Below, piece by piece: positions 9,899 through 21,073 of a stretch of DNA of 60,000 bases; the stretch's first letter is position 1, and each line of letters begins with the position of its first letter. The stretch is taken from the NCBI GenBank assembly GCA_903813345.2, contig CAIIXF020000008.1, positions 36,482,867-36,542,866 of the forward strand. The letters are read 5' to 3'. The DNA is from Owenia fusiformis. Taxonomy: Eukaryota > Annelida > Polychaeta > Sabellida > Oweniidae. The notes beneath the pieces are model-generated. The model had not been told where the DNA came from. It was given only the letters and a program-made list of their open reading frames with translations, and did not search any database. The translations under genes were made by a program, and so were the position numbers.

Positions 9899-12800
9899 TT
9901 ACTTGATAGGATTGATGTAATTTTCAAGGAATTGGTCCTTGGTCATTCTCTTATGAATCACAGTGTCATTGTTGTATTCAAAATGGCTGCTGTTAAAATT
10001 GGCACTCGTAAGAAGAACATCTGATATGTCATCTTTAATAGAGGCGATAAACTTTCCGTGGAAGTGCTTAGAAGAAGTTATAATATTGTCAAATACTTCG
10101 TTCTTCACGAAAAGCTCCTTTTCACAGTCGTAATCTTTTGAAATTGCTTTTTTTAGATCGCTAATTTGGCGATCATGGTCACAATCTTTTCTTGTGTATA
10201 TGGTAATTGAGTTGGGAAAACTATATTTGTAATCATAACATATATCGGCAATATCTTTTAAACGTTTATCATCTAAAAATGGTGATAGAATGTAAACTTC
10301 ATTTCCGTCAGAGATCCACATTTTAAGAAGGAATTTCCAAAGTTTGTAAATGCCAGGGCCTTCTCGCATACCACCAATCTCCAAATTTTCTAGTTGACTA
10401 TCTAACAATTCTTTAGACATCAACTTCTGGAAATATATAAGGGAAAACAGAGATAGGTCTAACATTTCCAATTAGCACATGCACGGTGCTCAAGTCTAAA
10501 CAATGTAGACGTGATTTTTCAAACGATTTAGACGTGTTTTGTAAGAACATGGAATACGACATTCGTTAGAATGGAGCAAAAAGGTAAGAATATTCTATAT
10601 TTTACAAATTAACATTACTTGACTTCTACCTAAATCTAAGATGTTCTTCTTCATACCCATGTATCTATTTTGGCGATTATTCCATCATACTTCATAGTAC
10701 TCGCAATTATATACAAAAAATGCTAGAAATATGTACTAAATTTGCATTTATTTAATTAAGTTTAAACAGACTATCCATTCAACAACGTGGAATAATATTC
10801 ACTACTCTAAAGATCGTGTTTATATTTTAACTATCTTAAAATTGTCATGACGTGTCGCAAAAAGGTGGCGCACGCATTGTTACACATTTTCTCTTTTTAA
10901 CACCACAGAATGTGACGTTTTTTGAGAAAAATGTACACATATGGAAATCCCTTCGTCCTCCACATTTGCCGCTATATCTCAAAATATTTAAGGCGATTAG
11001 CTCTGATATCGTATATGTATTAACAATGGGATAGGAGCACCATAAAACACTATTCAATTGATATTTTAGGTGAAAAAAATATACGCGTTGCTGTACTTGA
11101 AAATAGGCGAATGGCGTAAATTAGCCCTATTTTAATGAATTTTGAAAACATTTCGTCCTCTACTTTTCCACATCCAACAGAAAACACATACTTTAAATTT
11201 TGCGAACAAAATCAACTATTTATTAATAAACTAGAGTTTAAGAGCAAAATAATCATGTCTGATTTATTAAACATTGATCTCGTATTTTTTGTTTAATGTA
11301 CACCTGAAAAGTTGAAGGTAACAAAAAATGAGCAAAAAAGGTCGCTGTCAACAGATTCTATTTTTCAAACTCTATGACGTCACAATATTGGACGCTTACT
11401 AAAATTCATTCTTTGAAATAAAACTTCCATCTACCTTTTATCAAGACAAAAATAAGTATAATAGTCATATATTGTTTGAGTTATGAGCGTTTAAAGACGA
11501 AAAATAATTCAAAATGTAACGTGTCAACAGGGGATATTTACCAGATGTTTTGGTAAAAAACTCTTTTTTCAAAAAGAACGCGCAAGAATCGTGAACGGAG
11601 TGTAGTTGATCTAAAAACTTCATCGAAACAGCTTTAAAATGATATATAACTTTAATTAGAATATTATCTTATAATCCGGGGAATCAAAGTTACATTCACG
11701 CGATACCCTTAAAAAACAAATGCGCCACCTTTTTGCGACACGTCCATAAATGACTGTAAATGTAGAAAGTGGAGTTAACGATTGAGAAGGGATATTTTTG
11801 GACATGTCTAAATAGTTAAATCCAAAAAAAATATTCAATGTATTCATTGAATACAAGACAGGCTAGTGATTTTCAATCAAAAATACGTGTAACACTGCCA
11901 GAATCGCTCATTTTCCGATTTTACAAGGCTATAGCATAACATTCGTGCAAATAACGCGTTTGCTGATACCTGAAGTTAGGATACATATTATGGTAAGCAA
12001 TATAAATTACTTACATTTGCATAAAGTTAAGTGACAGCAATTTCATAACCAAAGTTATCAACCTACCTCTCAAGTTTCCAAAAAACACGTCTAAATCGTT
12101 TGAAAAAACACGTCCGGGTCAATCTCCGCTGTTAACACTTGCTCACCGTGACATGACTCAATATTCATTTATGCAACGATTTTTGTATATATGCAACTTT
12201 GAACCGAGACCGACAGATCGAGTTTTAAGTAAAGTCATGGTCCAGGGTCTAGCATACAAATGGTAAAGATTAAAAGGTGGATTGGATCGAGTGGATTGGA
12301 TTCATGTAAAAGGTGGATTGGAAATTTATATTGATCTCCCATCAGACGATTAATGCTCTCCTCACTTCCACAATGTCAAATAATAGATGTTATATCATTT
12401 TGCTTGGGTAGGCTAGAAAAGTGACCTGATACACAATCTTATTCATTCCAAGGGTAATTTTAGACATTTCACAAATCATAAGGCATGCTTTTGAAGTCGA
12501 AGACCCATATCATCTGTTTTCAATTCAAACAGAACATGGCAGAAATGTCTTGGGAACACCCACACATCAATTTGAATGACAGCTTTTATCTACAGATCTT
12601 TGTTTATTATGTCCTACTAATGTTGATTTACAAGGGAGAGCAGTTGAATACTTTAGAGTATCTATCAGCTAATTGAGGTATGTCCATGTATTTGTCATTG
12701 CTTTGTCGATTCCTTAAAGGGACCCAAGTAATCACAAAATACTTTAGGGCGGAGGAAATTGCTTAGAGCTTGAAGATTCCCGATCCAATCCACCTTTTAC

Positions 12801-13134
12801 ATGAATCCAAATCCAATCCACTCGATCCAATCCACCTTTTAATCTCTACCATACAAATAGCAAATACAATAAGCAGACAATAATCTCACTGAGCGACAAA
12901 ACTGCATAGGGGGGGGGGGGGGGGGGCGGTCGCGATAAATAAACTTGCAATACAACGAATAGAAATTAAAATATATCCATTAAATTATCATCAGATTATG
13001 CAAAAATTATAATAAAAAATATCTGCATGCCAACGCACACTTCGCTCGCTTCACAATGACTTTGACTTTGGTTGTCCTATCACTTAATTGCTCACCTCCA
13101 AAGATCGCTCCAATTGCAACTGATCACCTGCCAT
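9899..13134 (-). CDS. Phospholipase D-like protein, copy 1 (N-terminally shortened, two exons)
   Basis: The last exon is 10426-9899, entered through acceptor TTTCCAG|AAG in phase 0. It encodes a PLD-like domain with HGKFIAS (His and Lys of an HKD-type motif) followed by LLTSANFNSSHFE, typical of the PLD fold. A 39-base first exon at 13134-13096 (ATGGCAGGTGATCAG to GAG|GTGAGC) is proposed because its start context matches copy 2 and its end (DQLQLERSLE) resembles the end of copy 2 exon 2. Joining gives about 188 aa. The large N-terminal exon of copy 2 is absent. The 2.67-kb intron holds nested inverted-repeat elements and a hAT-like element. Substrate is unknown. It may be expressed or may be a decaying paralogue. 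Confidence 0.6.
10508..12114. mobile_element. Inverted-repeat (non-autonomous) DNA element, outer element of a nest
   Basis: The left end GACGTGATTTTTCAAACGAT, continuing TTAGACGTGTTTT, pairs with the complement of the right end, where one base differs in the first 30. There is no transposase frame. It lies in the intron of PLD-like copy 1 and has no counterpart in copy 2. A clear target-site duplication was not found. Confidence 0.7.
10849..11744. mobile_element. Inverted-repeat DNA element nested inside the 10508-12114 element
   Basis: The ends are perfect 24-bp inverted repeats beginning GACGTGTCGCAAAAAGGTGG. They are flanked on both sides by CAT, a candidate 3-bp target duplication. It is 896 bp long with no coding capacity. 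Its first bases (GACGTGT) resemble those of the outer element, which hints at a shared transposase. The superfamily is not identified. Confidence 0.75.
12254..12858. mobile_element. Non-autonomous hAT-like element with perfect 8-bp target duplication
   Basis: The element proper is 12262-12850 (589 bp). Inverted repeats of over 50 bp start GGTAAAGATTAAAAGGTGGA and contain subterminal copies of AAAGGTGGATTGG. The 8-bp direct repeat ATACAAAT occurs at 12254-12261 and again at 12851-12858. An 8-bp duplication is the hallmark of hAT transposons. There is no transposase. Confidence 0.85.
12909..12926. repeat. Long G homopolymer
   Basis: About 18 consecutive G. Shorter G or C runs occur at 6342-6353, 19830-19838, 21760-21766, 36925-36960 and 43507-43520. 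Such runs are often miscounted in sequencing. Confidence 0.9.
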
Positions 13135-14117
13135 TGTTATGATGACAACTATGGAGATGAGTGCTAACAAACAGCTTTATATAAGTAGTATGGCAATCGA
13201 TGTATTCGGTCCCGGTGGCTCCTCCGTGGGATTCGATCAGAAGTAAGATTCTTTGCAATGCAGTGTGGTATTTATTGTAATTCAACAGACAGGCTCAGGC
13301 GTGTCGAATTTCTCACGTCTTATCAAAAATCAAAAGTAAAACATATTAAATGATTGGTTAAAATTCTTTGCAACAGACAAGTCCAGTCCAGGCATTTCAT
13401 AATTCCTCACACACCATTCAAAGTAAAACATGATTGGTAAACTAAGTAGAGCAAATAATAATTCGGGGAATCCCCTTTTAAACTAGTCCAAACTGGTTTC
13501 TTTTCGTCTGAAAATTCACATTTTTTAATCAATGATGTGAACAATAGCTGGAGTTCTGAAAATCTTTGGGTTAGCTCGTATTGGTTATAACAATTTCCGT
13601 AATAAAATGTACTGAATGATAAAGTTATAACTGATGTACTCAGTTGATAATGCATAGTGTATACAGTATCCTATGTGCAATATACTACATATTTTTACTT
13701 TACAAACTAACACATCATGCACAAGGGCTGATAAAGATGAGCAACACAAGAAACTTTATTTCAATAGATATATTTTATAACTGTATTCCCTGGTCCTCAG
13801 ATATTACAAACCGTTACCTTATTCTCGGTAAGTTTTTTTCCCAATCCTCCGGATATTCTGAATAATATTCATCTATTCAAATTCTTTAGGTCTATTTCTG
13901 ATATCCTCTCTTGGCGGGCAATCTACGCGCGCTTCTTGGTCATTATCATGATGTGTCTTAACGGTTAGTCTTGTTTTGTGTGTTGACTACGAAGGCAGCT
14001 ATACATGTTGGTTAACACGAATCGTAATTTCAGTAACAGCTAAATCTAACAATAGCACATTATAAAGGAACATAAAAAAGGTCATAGTGTTCTGAGTTGT
14101 TTAGACGTATCTCAATG

Positions 14118-14395
14118 AGGGTTGGCTCCCAGAGTGCAACATCGATATTCTGTCCCATATGTGGGCATGTCGCGATACAAAATTCGAATCCAAACAGCCG
14201 CCATTTTGTTCACTTCAACATTTGAATAGTAAATTTTGGTCTTTTTCCGAACGAAAAATTCCAAAACTCACAAGGAATGATCGTGATATTGGTGCGAATC
14301 TTTTGAACTGTTTATTTGGAATTTATAGTCGGTTATAATTTCAGAACGACATTTCGACGTCTTCATTGTTTGAAAATACCGAGTTATACTGAGAA
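14118..14395. mobile_element. MITE of the GGCTCCCAGAGTGCAACATC family, copy in duplication unit 1
   Basis: It starts GGGTTGGCTCCCAGAGTGCA and shares the internal order TCTGTCCCATAT, then AACAGCCGCCATTTTGTTCA, then TCCAAAACTCACA, with copies at 41018-41290 and 41440-42750. It is absent at the corresponding position of unit 2 (about 18440), so it inserted after the duplication. The right end is degraded here. The 103-codon frame crossing it is not a gene. Confidence 0.7.
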
Positions 14396-15386
14396 TAAGG
14401 ATGATAAAGATGGACGAATTTTTGTCACTTCTACGCTATTCGATACATTTTACTTTTGCATTCTCGGGCCTCCGTTTACAGAGGTCACCAAATACAAACA
14501 TCTTAGCTTGGAAAGCCGTGTCGTTTGTGACATTATAGCAACAAACAGGTATGGCAGAGTGTCCAGATGCAATCTTTTTTTCGCAAGGGGTATTACTTGT
14601 CATCAAGATAAAAACTTGTCAATATAGATAAAAACTTTCTAAAATGAATTATGCATTTTCAAAGATAGCAGGCATCGCGAAATCCTATTGAAATCAATGA
14701 TGTAACGCGAAATTGAATAATCAACAATTTCACATTCAACTTTTTTTTGTCTTTATAAAGACAATATATTATCTAAAGATGTACAACAAATACCGATCAG
14801 AGATTATGAGTAAGAAAATAGATAAATACTTGATTTGGTATTATTCCAATATAATTTTGGCCCTTGATTTTGCCTAGCAACCACATTGCAACGGAATTTA
14901 AATCGAATTAGCGATATTCAAAACTTTGGGGTAGGGGAGAATAAAAAAATTATATCCAAAATTTGGAGAGAGGAATCATCACAATTCTGATACACTCCCC
15001 TCCATAAGTTTGCAACCTTAGCTCCTCCATTGAACTTACGTGTTAAAGCCTCTTTACCTTTGAATTTTATTTACTTAACCTGCGATAAAAATCCTTAAAC
15101 TATTAATGGAAACGTTATTTGACTTTATTTCCGATACCTCCAAATTTTCTCAATTTTTTCCTCTATTACAATAAGTCGAAAATTGATGATGATTACATAG
15201 GCCCACTCCTTGTGAAGAACACAAGGAGTGGGCCTAGTCTTGAAGCAAACCGTGAAGATTTCAAGAGCTAGATCCCCGGGACTATATAGGTCATACTAAC
15301 ATTTATTATCTTTTACTTCTCAACCGCATCTGATCAAATATAACATGAAGTCCTTTCTTATCATCAAAGCATAAAAATCTCATTTA

Positions 15387-15955
15387 CAGGGTGGTAAAAA
15401 AACAGAAACCCTGCATTTTCCTCATATCTTTGTCATTTTAAGAAATTACTCCCTGATATTTCACACATTTGTAAATCATTCAATTTCCTACCACCCTAGC
15501 TACCATATTGCATGACCATCAAACTGATAGTCACAATTTGACAGCACTTAAAACAACATGCTTCAGGTTTGGCCATCATCGTGCTGTAGGCAAACCTGCA
15601 CAGCTGTCAATGATCCAAATGCATTCCTCAGCAGGTATGGCCTGAATGATACAGATGATCTCACTTTTGAGGTCTGCAAGTGTCCTGGGGTCATTATTAT
15701 ACACTCTATCTCTGCCATATCCCCATAGGTAGGGACATTTTGGACGACATGTGCAGGTTGGTCTTCAGCGCAATAGTGGCCACCGGGAATGTTCTTTAAA
15801 GTGCTGTAACACGGTGACTATCAATCAGATGGTCATGAAATATGGTAGGCTGGTAGAAAATTGAGTGATGTACAAATATGCAAAGTTATTTCTTAAAATA
15901 ATAAAGATAGTAAGTAAAATGGTGTAAGGGTTTCCAGTTTTTTTGACCACCCTTT
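15387..15955. mobile_element. Deleted Tc1/mariner-like element flanked by TA
   Basis: The left end CAGGGTGGTAAAAAAACAGA and the complement of the right end (AAAGGGTGGTCAAAAAAACT) form inverted repeats that continue imperfectly for about 145 bp. TA dinucleotides abut both ends (15385-15386 and 15956-15957), as expected for Tc1/mariner. The equivalent site near 9285 in duplication unit 1 is uninterrupted, so the insertion post-dates the duplication. Only a C-terminal transposase fragment remains inside. Confidence 0.85.
15576..15740 (-). pseudogene. Tc1/mariner transposase C-terminal fragment
   Basis: A minus-strand frame reads YLWGYGRDRVYNNDPRTLAD, then LKSEI and an AIP motif. This matches the usual ending of mariner/Tc1 transposases (FLWGYLK-x-VY, P-RTL-x-LK, I-x-IP). 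The catalytic domain and N-terminal half are missing, and the frame ends in a stop at 15576. It cannot encode an active enzyme. Confidence 0.75.
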
Positions 15956-16134
15956 TACTTTTTTCAAATCGTTGATAATCTTGTCTATATACTAGGAAAA
16001 TACAGATTAAACACAGTATCACCTCCTAAATTCATCTGAAACTTTTATACACTTTCCATTTTCTGAACCTCATTTGTTTTGCAAGTCACTGTACAAAGAT
16101 CTTAAACCAAACCACTCTTTGCTTGAATTTATAA

Positions 16135-17561
16135 TTACTTGATGGGATTGATGTAATTTTCAAGGAATTGGTCCTTGGTCATTCTCAAATGAAGCACAGT
16201 GTCCATGTTGCTGTATTCAAAATGGCTTCTGTGAAAATTGGCACTCGTAAGAAGAACATTTGAGATGTCATCTTTAATAGAGGCGATACACTTTCCGTGG
16301 AAGAGCTTAGAAGTAGTTATAATCTTGTCAAATACTTCGTTCTTCACGAAAACCTTCTTTTCAGTGTCGTAATCTTTTGAAATTGCTATTTTTAGATCGC
16401 TAATTTGGCGATCATTGTTACAATTTTGTCTCGTGTATATGGTAATTGAGTTGGGAAAACTACATGTATATTTGTAATCATAACATGTATCGGCAATATC
16501 TTTTAAACGTTTATCATCTAAAAATGGTGAAAGAATGTACACTTCATTTCCGTCAGATATCCACATTTTAAGAAGTGACTTCCAAAGTTTGTAAATATAT
16601 GTAGGGCCATCTCGCATACCCCCAATCTCCAAATTTGCCAGTTCACAATCTAAAGATTCTTTAGACATCAGCTCCTGGAAAAAGGAAAACGGAGATGGAT
16701 TTAGGTTCTGGGCCGATATAAAGATGGCAGCACCAACAGAATCCATCCATTTCTCTATCGATTACCATGCCATCTTTATTTCAAAATTATTTCTATCGAC
16801 CTTAGCTTATGATTATATCAAAAGGTTTGGCCTCTCACCGAATTGCCCACATCTGAAGATTGGTCCAATTGGAGCTGGTCGTCATCAATGCTGTTCTCCA
16901 GTATTCTCAAGAAATTTTTCAAAAACCATTCTTCTGCAAAACTGCCTAAATAAAAAATAAAACATAGTGGGGTTGATCCATACAAAAATACACATGAATA
17001 TTTATAAAAAACAACATATTGATAAGGCTTGTTTATCACAGGCTGAATAGAAAATAATGGCCGTGTTAGATACAAATGGCAGAATAAGGAGCTTTTTGGT
17101 TACAAGAATACTGGTTGTCATCGATATACGAGTAAATACAAATAAACATGAAAACTGCGCTTCTGTTTCGCTTAACAAACGAAAAAACAAGCAAACGGAT
17201 AAAATCAAATACATAAAATAAAGGAATGTACGATATGAAATATGATAAAATAGATACCTTCTATGGTTAATGTGCTTGTGCTAATATACACTTTAAAAGT
17301 GACATCAAGCGTCTCCAGTACCATCATTCCTCCCAGGTCAGGTTGGAGTTGATACTTATGCAAAGATTTTGGATAGTTCTCTGGATGTTGAAGTACGTCC
17401 AGCCATATAGAATATAACTTAGAATCTTCCTGTTTTCCGTGTCTGATTTCAGATGAGACTGTCACACATTGTTGACCGTTAAGTACGTTATCTGGTCTAA
17501 ATTCTACACGGTCATAATAACCTTGTTTGGATAAAAACGTGCGTATGTACTCAACTGCCAT
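16135..17561 (-). CDS. Phospholipase D-like protein, copy 2 (three exons, 312 aa)
   Basis: Exons are 17561-17258, 16933-16839 and 16674-16135. Donors are GAAG|GTATCT and TTCG|GTGAGA, and acceptors are TTTTGCAG|AA and TTTTCCAG|GAG. Exon lengths 304, 95 and 540 keep frame throughout, giving 312 aa. The last exon holds the PLD-like domain: a WISDGNEVYILSPFLDDKRL block, then HGKCIAS and LLTSANFHRSHFE, corresponding to His-x-Lys and the following Ser-Ala-Asn of an HKD half-site. Only one HKD-like motif is visible, so a dimer would be needed for catalysis if it is active. The first exon encodes about 100 residues I do not recognise. Substrate is unknown; related proteins act on phospholipids or nucleic acids. 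Confidence 0.8.
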
Positions 17562-18159
17562 TGCTATGATGTCGTAGGGCTCGTAGGATTCCGATCAGAA
17601 GTAAAATTCCTTGCAATGCAGTGTGGTATTTATTGTCTCTTAACAGGCAGATCTGGGCATGTCATAATTCCTCACACCCCATTGGTTAATAGCAAAAATC
17701 TAAAGTAAAACATATGAAATGATTGGTTATATTATAGCGCGCGAACAGAGAAGTCCAGGTAGGTCATAATTCCTCATATATCATTGGTTCATATCAAAAA
17801 TCAAAGGAGAGCGAATAATAATTCGGGGAATCCCCAGTTTTATACTAGTCCAAACCGGTTCCTTTTCTCCTATCGGTACAGTTTGAACAATAACTTCAGT
17901 TCTGATAATTTTCTGGTTGCAGTTTTAAAGTACACAGAGCCGTAATAAAATGTACTGAATGATTTAAAGTTCTTTGTGTTATGTCGTATCCTGAGCATAT
18001 TTTACACATACTCATAACCCCCAGGCTATAACCGAACTAAATAACACATGCACAAAGCTGATTCGATGAGCAGGATATAACACGAGAAACTTTATTTCAT
18101 TAGATATATTTTATTGCCGTATTCCCCGGGCCTCATCAAACACTAATAGTCTCATACTT

Positions 18160-18407
18160 ACCTTATCCTAGGATGAACTTCATCCTAGCCTTATCCTCGA
18201 TAAGTTTGTTTCCTAATCCTCCGGAGTTTCTGAATAATATTCATCTTGAAATTCTTTGGCAATATCGATGACGTCTATCTCTGATATCTTCACTGGGCGA
18301 GCCATCTGCTCGCGCGAGAGGTTCGCTTTCGAGTAATTATCATGATCATGATGATTAGATGTGTACCTAATTAGTTTTACTTTGTGTGTTGGAATGTATG
18401 TTAACAC
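18160..18407 (-). other. Possible 5' exon with short ORF upstream of PLD-like copy 2
   Basis: A minus-strand frame (18407-18213, 64 codons) is followed by a strong donor AAG|GTAAGTATG near 18160. Unit 1 keeps the donor (AAG|GTAACG near 13817), but its frame is broken by an in-frame stop at the corresponding GAATTT-GAATAG position. A conserved donor with an unconserved ORF suggests a 5' untranslated exon. The acceptor before the start codon at 17561 is not certain. Confidence 0.4.
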
Positions 18408-18587
18408 GAATCGTACAGCAAATCGTACAGGGTCATAGTGTATTGTATTTACATTTTACTATTGTAATCTCGGGCCTATAAAATTATACAGAGAAACACA
18501 CACAGCTTGGAACAGTGTCATCGTGACATTAGCACAGGGGTGGCTGAATGGGAGAGTTTGTAGTTTGGATGGAGAAAATTCTTAACC

Positions 18588-18900
18588 CTTTAGTGTCTGC
18601 AACCTTTTTTATAACACTCAAGTCGCCAAGGCGATTTTTTATTACTTGTCTTATTTCAATAAGTATTGTTGTAAACCGTATTCAATTAAAAGTACAATAA
18701 CGTCATTTCAAACGGCAATATAGTGAAATATTGGACCAAGGTCCGAAGGTTCAAGGTCCAAATTTTCACTATTTTGCCCGCAGAAATGAGTTAATTAGTA
18801 TCATTACCACCGTTTAAGCCCAGGGCTGAAATAGCAAGTACGGACTTACTGGGTGTAAAACGCTTGACATTTTGTGATAAATTGTCAATTTTCTTTCAAA
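18588..18900. repeat. Dispersed repeat, copy B (partner of 5985-6260)
   Basis: Shares TGTCTGCAACCTTTTT near the left end and GACATTTTGTGATAAATTGT near the right end with 5985-6260. No coding sequence. Confidence 0.5.
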
Positions 18901-19204
18901 ATAATGTTTGGGTTCCAAAAATGCTGTTAGTTAAAAGATTAATATATTATCATTTAAGCTTAAGATTAAATATAATGCAAAAATCAAGGTAGAAACCTTT
19001 CCAATGAATTATACATTTTCAAAGATAGCAGGTATATAGGCTACCGCGAAATCTGCATGTGAAGACTAAAATGTTCTTGGCTACCTAACTATATATTCTG
19101 ACTCTTGACAAACTATTCTGAGCGCTGACCTAAGTATAGGCTTATTCTGAGTTTACTTAGGCTACCTGGCTACGCTCGATTGCAAGAGTCAGAATACAGT
19201 TGTT

Positions 19205-19640
19205 GGAAAGATGACGTCATATAAATTACCCTATCAACCATATCGTTTCCAGAAAATACATTGTTTAGTCATTTCTTTCATTTGATTACGTCATAGATAC
19301 ACTTTTGTATGTATTTGCTTCCTAGCAATGTAAATATCTAATGAAAATCTTACTCGAGGCGATTGCATTTTCACAAAAGATCATGTTTCGAGCGAGCGGA
19401 GCGTTACTCCATATGCGGAGAGATGAACAGAGACGAATAATTTCAAGGTAATCACAAAATTCATAATTCTTCTCGGGTACTGGACGTGTTTACTAGCAAA
19501 TTCACTCCTTTTCGATCGATTTTGCATTCACCAATTGTTTTACACTGTCGTATTTCGTTTGTCGCCATTTTGTACTAGAAATAGATGATTTTTAAAGAGC
19601 GACTGACAGGATAGAACATTACGTATTATAAGAAAAATAA
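19205..19640 (+). repeat. Duplicated promoter and first exon, distal copy
   Basis: Closely similar to 20880-21320. It contains an ATG exon at 19383-19447 ending TCAAG|GTAATC, which encodes MFRASGALLHMRRDEQRRII plus Ser and part of Arg. Upstream CRE-like palindromes (TGACGTCA at 19212 and TTACGTCA at 19286) are kept in both copies. It could be an alternative promoter and first exon for the coiled-coil gene, since the donor phase is identical. Confidence 0.7.
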
Positions 19641-19655
19641 AAGTTACGTAAATAC

Positions 19656-20879
19656 CATTAAATTAACGTTATTTTATAGCTTCTGTTATATTAATGATAT
19701 GTTAATCTTTCCAAAGCTTTTAAATGCAATAGCATAGACCTATTCATGTTTCTGAAAATCCATGTTGGCCTAAAATATATTGCCAATCATATAATTAAAG
19801 ACTATTTGAGGAAAAATCGAATAGTAATGGGGGGGGGGGATATAATAGGTAGTACATAACTAGACTCTGCGTGCATGGTCGAAGTATGAACTTGTATCTA
19901 GATATCATTGCTTATCCCCGCCCTCTGAAATCCGGTGAACGGAGACAAATAATGACAATTTATCTCGGTTACAGTACTGCTTACAAGTATTGACGCCCGG
20001 GTATTGACGAGCACTCGTTTTATTTATTTTAAAAAATTAATTCACACAAGAGGAGGGAAACCCCAGAGTATATATGACTTCAACTTCAATGGATTTATTA
20101 AAGATGACCCTCAGAATTGGTCAAATGACATATTAAATAGCGAAAACAAAATTTCGGATTTAAAATTTTGAATAAAAGTTTCGAATAATATAATTCAATT
20201 TCTGCCATATTAGGTATTACACTTTAAGAAATAAGGCCATCTTTGAGCAAGGCATGTAACCATTAACATCCCTCCCTACATCATACCCATGACCAATATG
20301 TCCCAACAGGGAACTCTCATCCTTTAAAGTACATAATCCCCAAAGGACAGACTAATATAGTCATATATATATACAGTTTTATTAAAAGAACAATAGTGGA
20401 GTGCAGGGTTCTCACCAGGAAATTTTTAGACCCCGGATTTTTCGCGGTATCGCGAGAATCTCCGGAGTCTTAAAGCCTACAAGTAAGAACCTTGGAATGG
20501 AATAATTACCTTAACATTTTAGATCTTCAAGTGCCAGCATTTAAACAATCTGTGATTAATCATTTTAAAATGTGTAACTAACTGCAGGTCAGTTCATGTA
20601 CATTAGGACAATACTTTAATAATTTAATCAACACTTTATCTCTAGCTCTATAAGTCAACTCTATGCATTTTTTACATTAAAGTCCATGCTTTTAGTAAGA
20701 TTTTATACCTTTAGAAAATTGAATATTAATATTTCATATGTAGCCTATGTATCGATTCATAGAAATTTGCACAGTGGGCAAATATGCCTGGTGCATCTTG
20801 AGACATTCGACCCCCTTGTTGATATACTGTCAATAGCTGTATTGTATGCTCATAAGGGGTCTGAATAACAAAATTCTCA
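19656..20879. other. Non-coding stretch between duplicated first exons
   Basis: AT-rich sequence with no recognisable exon, RNA gene or transposon end. A motif near 19860 (AACTAGACTCTGCGTGC) resembles one at 7195 (AACTAGACTCTGCACGC), which suggests an old shared repeat. Confidence 0.45.
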
Positions 20880-20885
20880 ATCTAG

Positions 20886-20975
20886 TGACGTCATATTAAT
20901 TACCCTATCAACCACACCGTGTCTAGAAGATACATTGTTTCGTCAGTCGTCACTCCTCTAAATCTTATTACGTCA
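20886..20975 (+). promoter_or_regulatory. Conserved CRE-like sites upstream of the coiled-coil gene
   Basis: TGACGTCA at 20886-20893 is a perfect CREB/ATF palindrome, and TTACGTCA at 20968-20975 is a near match. Both lie 100-190 bp before the ATG at 21074. The same two sites precede the duplicated first exon at 19383. Retention in both copies, while the bases between have diverged, suggests function. Confidence 0.5.
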
Positions 20976-21073
20976 CAAGTGCAGTTTTGTTTATATCGCT
21001 TCTAAGCAATGTTTATATAAAATCTTACTCGAGGCGATCGGATATACCTGGGAATACTAAACCACAAAATATC

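Larger units (their letters stand above)
9110..14720. repeat. Segmental duplication, copy 1 (partner 15205-19055)
   Basis: Co-linear similarity to 15205-19055 covers five blocks: the 3' flank (9110-9400 vs 15210-16075), the PLD-like last exon (9899-10426 vs 16135-16674), the start codon and upstream region (13134-13470 vs 17540-17870), a further upstream block with a conserved donor (13780-13990 vs 18120-18420), and a distal block (14440-14700 vs 18450-19050). Copy 1 is longer mainly because of transposon insertions. Confidence 0.8.
15205..19055. repeat. Segmental duplication, copy 2 (partner 9110-14720)
   Basis: This is the co-linear partner of unit 1, keeping the full-length PLD-like gene. 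It contains one private insertion, the Tc1/mariner-like relic at 15387-15955. Divergence between units is substantial in non-coding blocks and lower in the last exon, so the duplication is not very recent. Confidence 0.8.

Noticed and set aside
10845-11057. Pair of 60-70 codon frames on opposite strands
   Set aside because: They span the end of the nested inverted-repeat element and have no coding signature.
14316-14627. 103-codon frame
   Set aside because: It runs through a MITE into unrelated flanking sequence and is absent from the paralogous unit.
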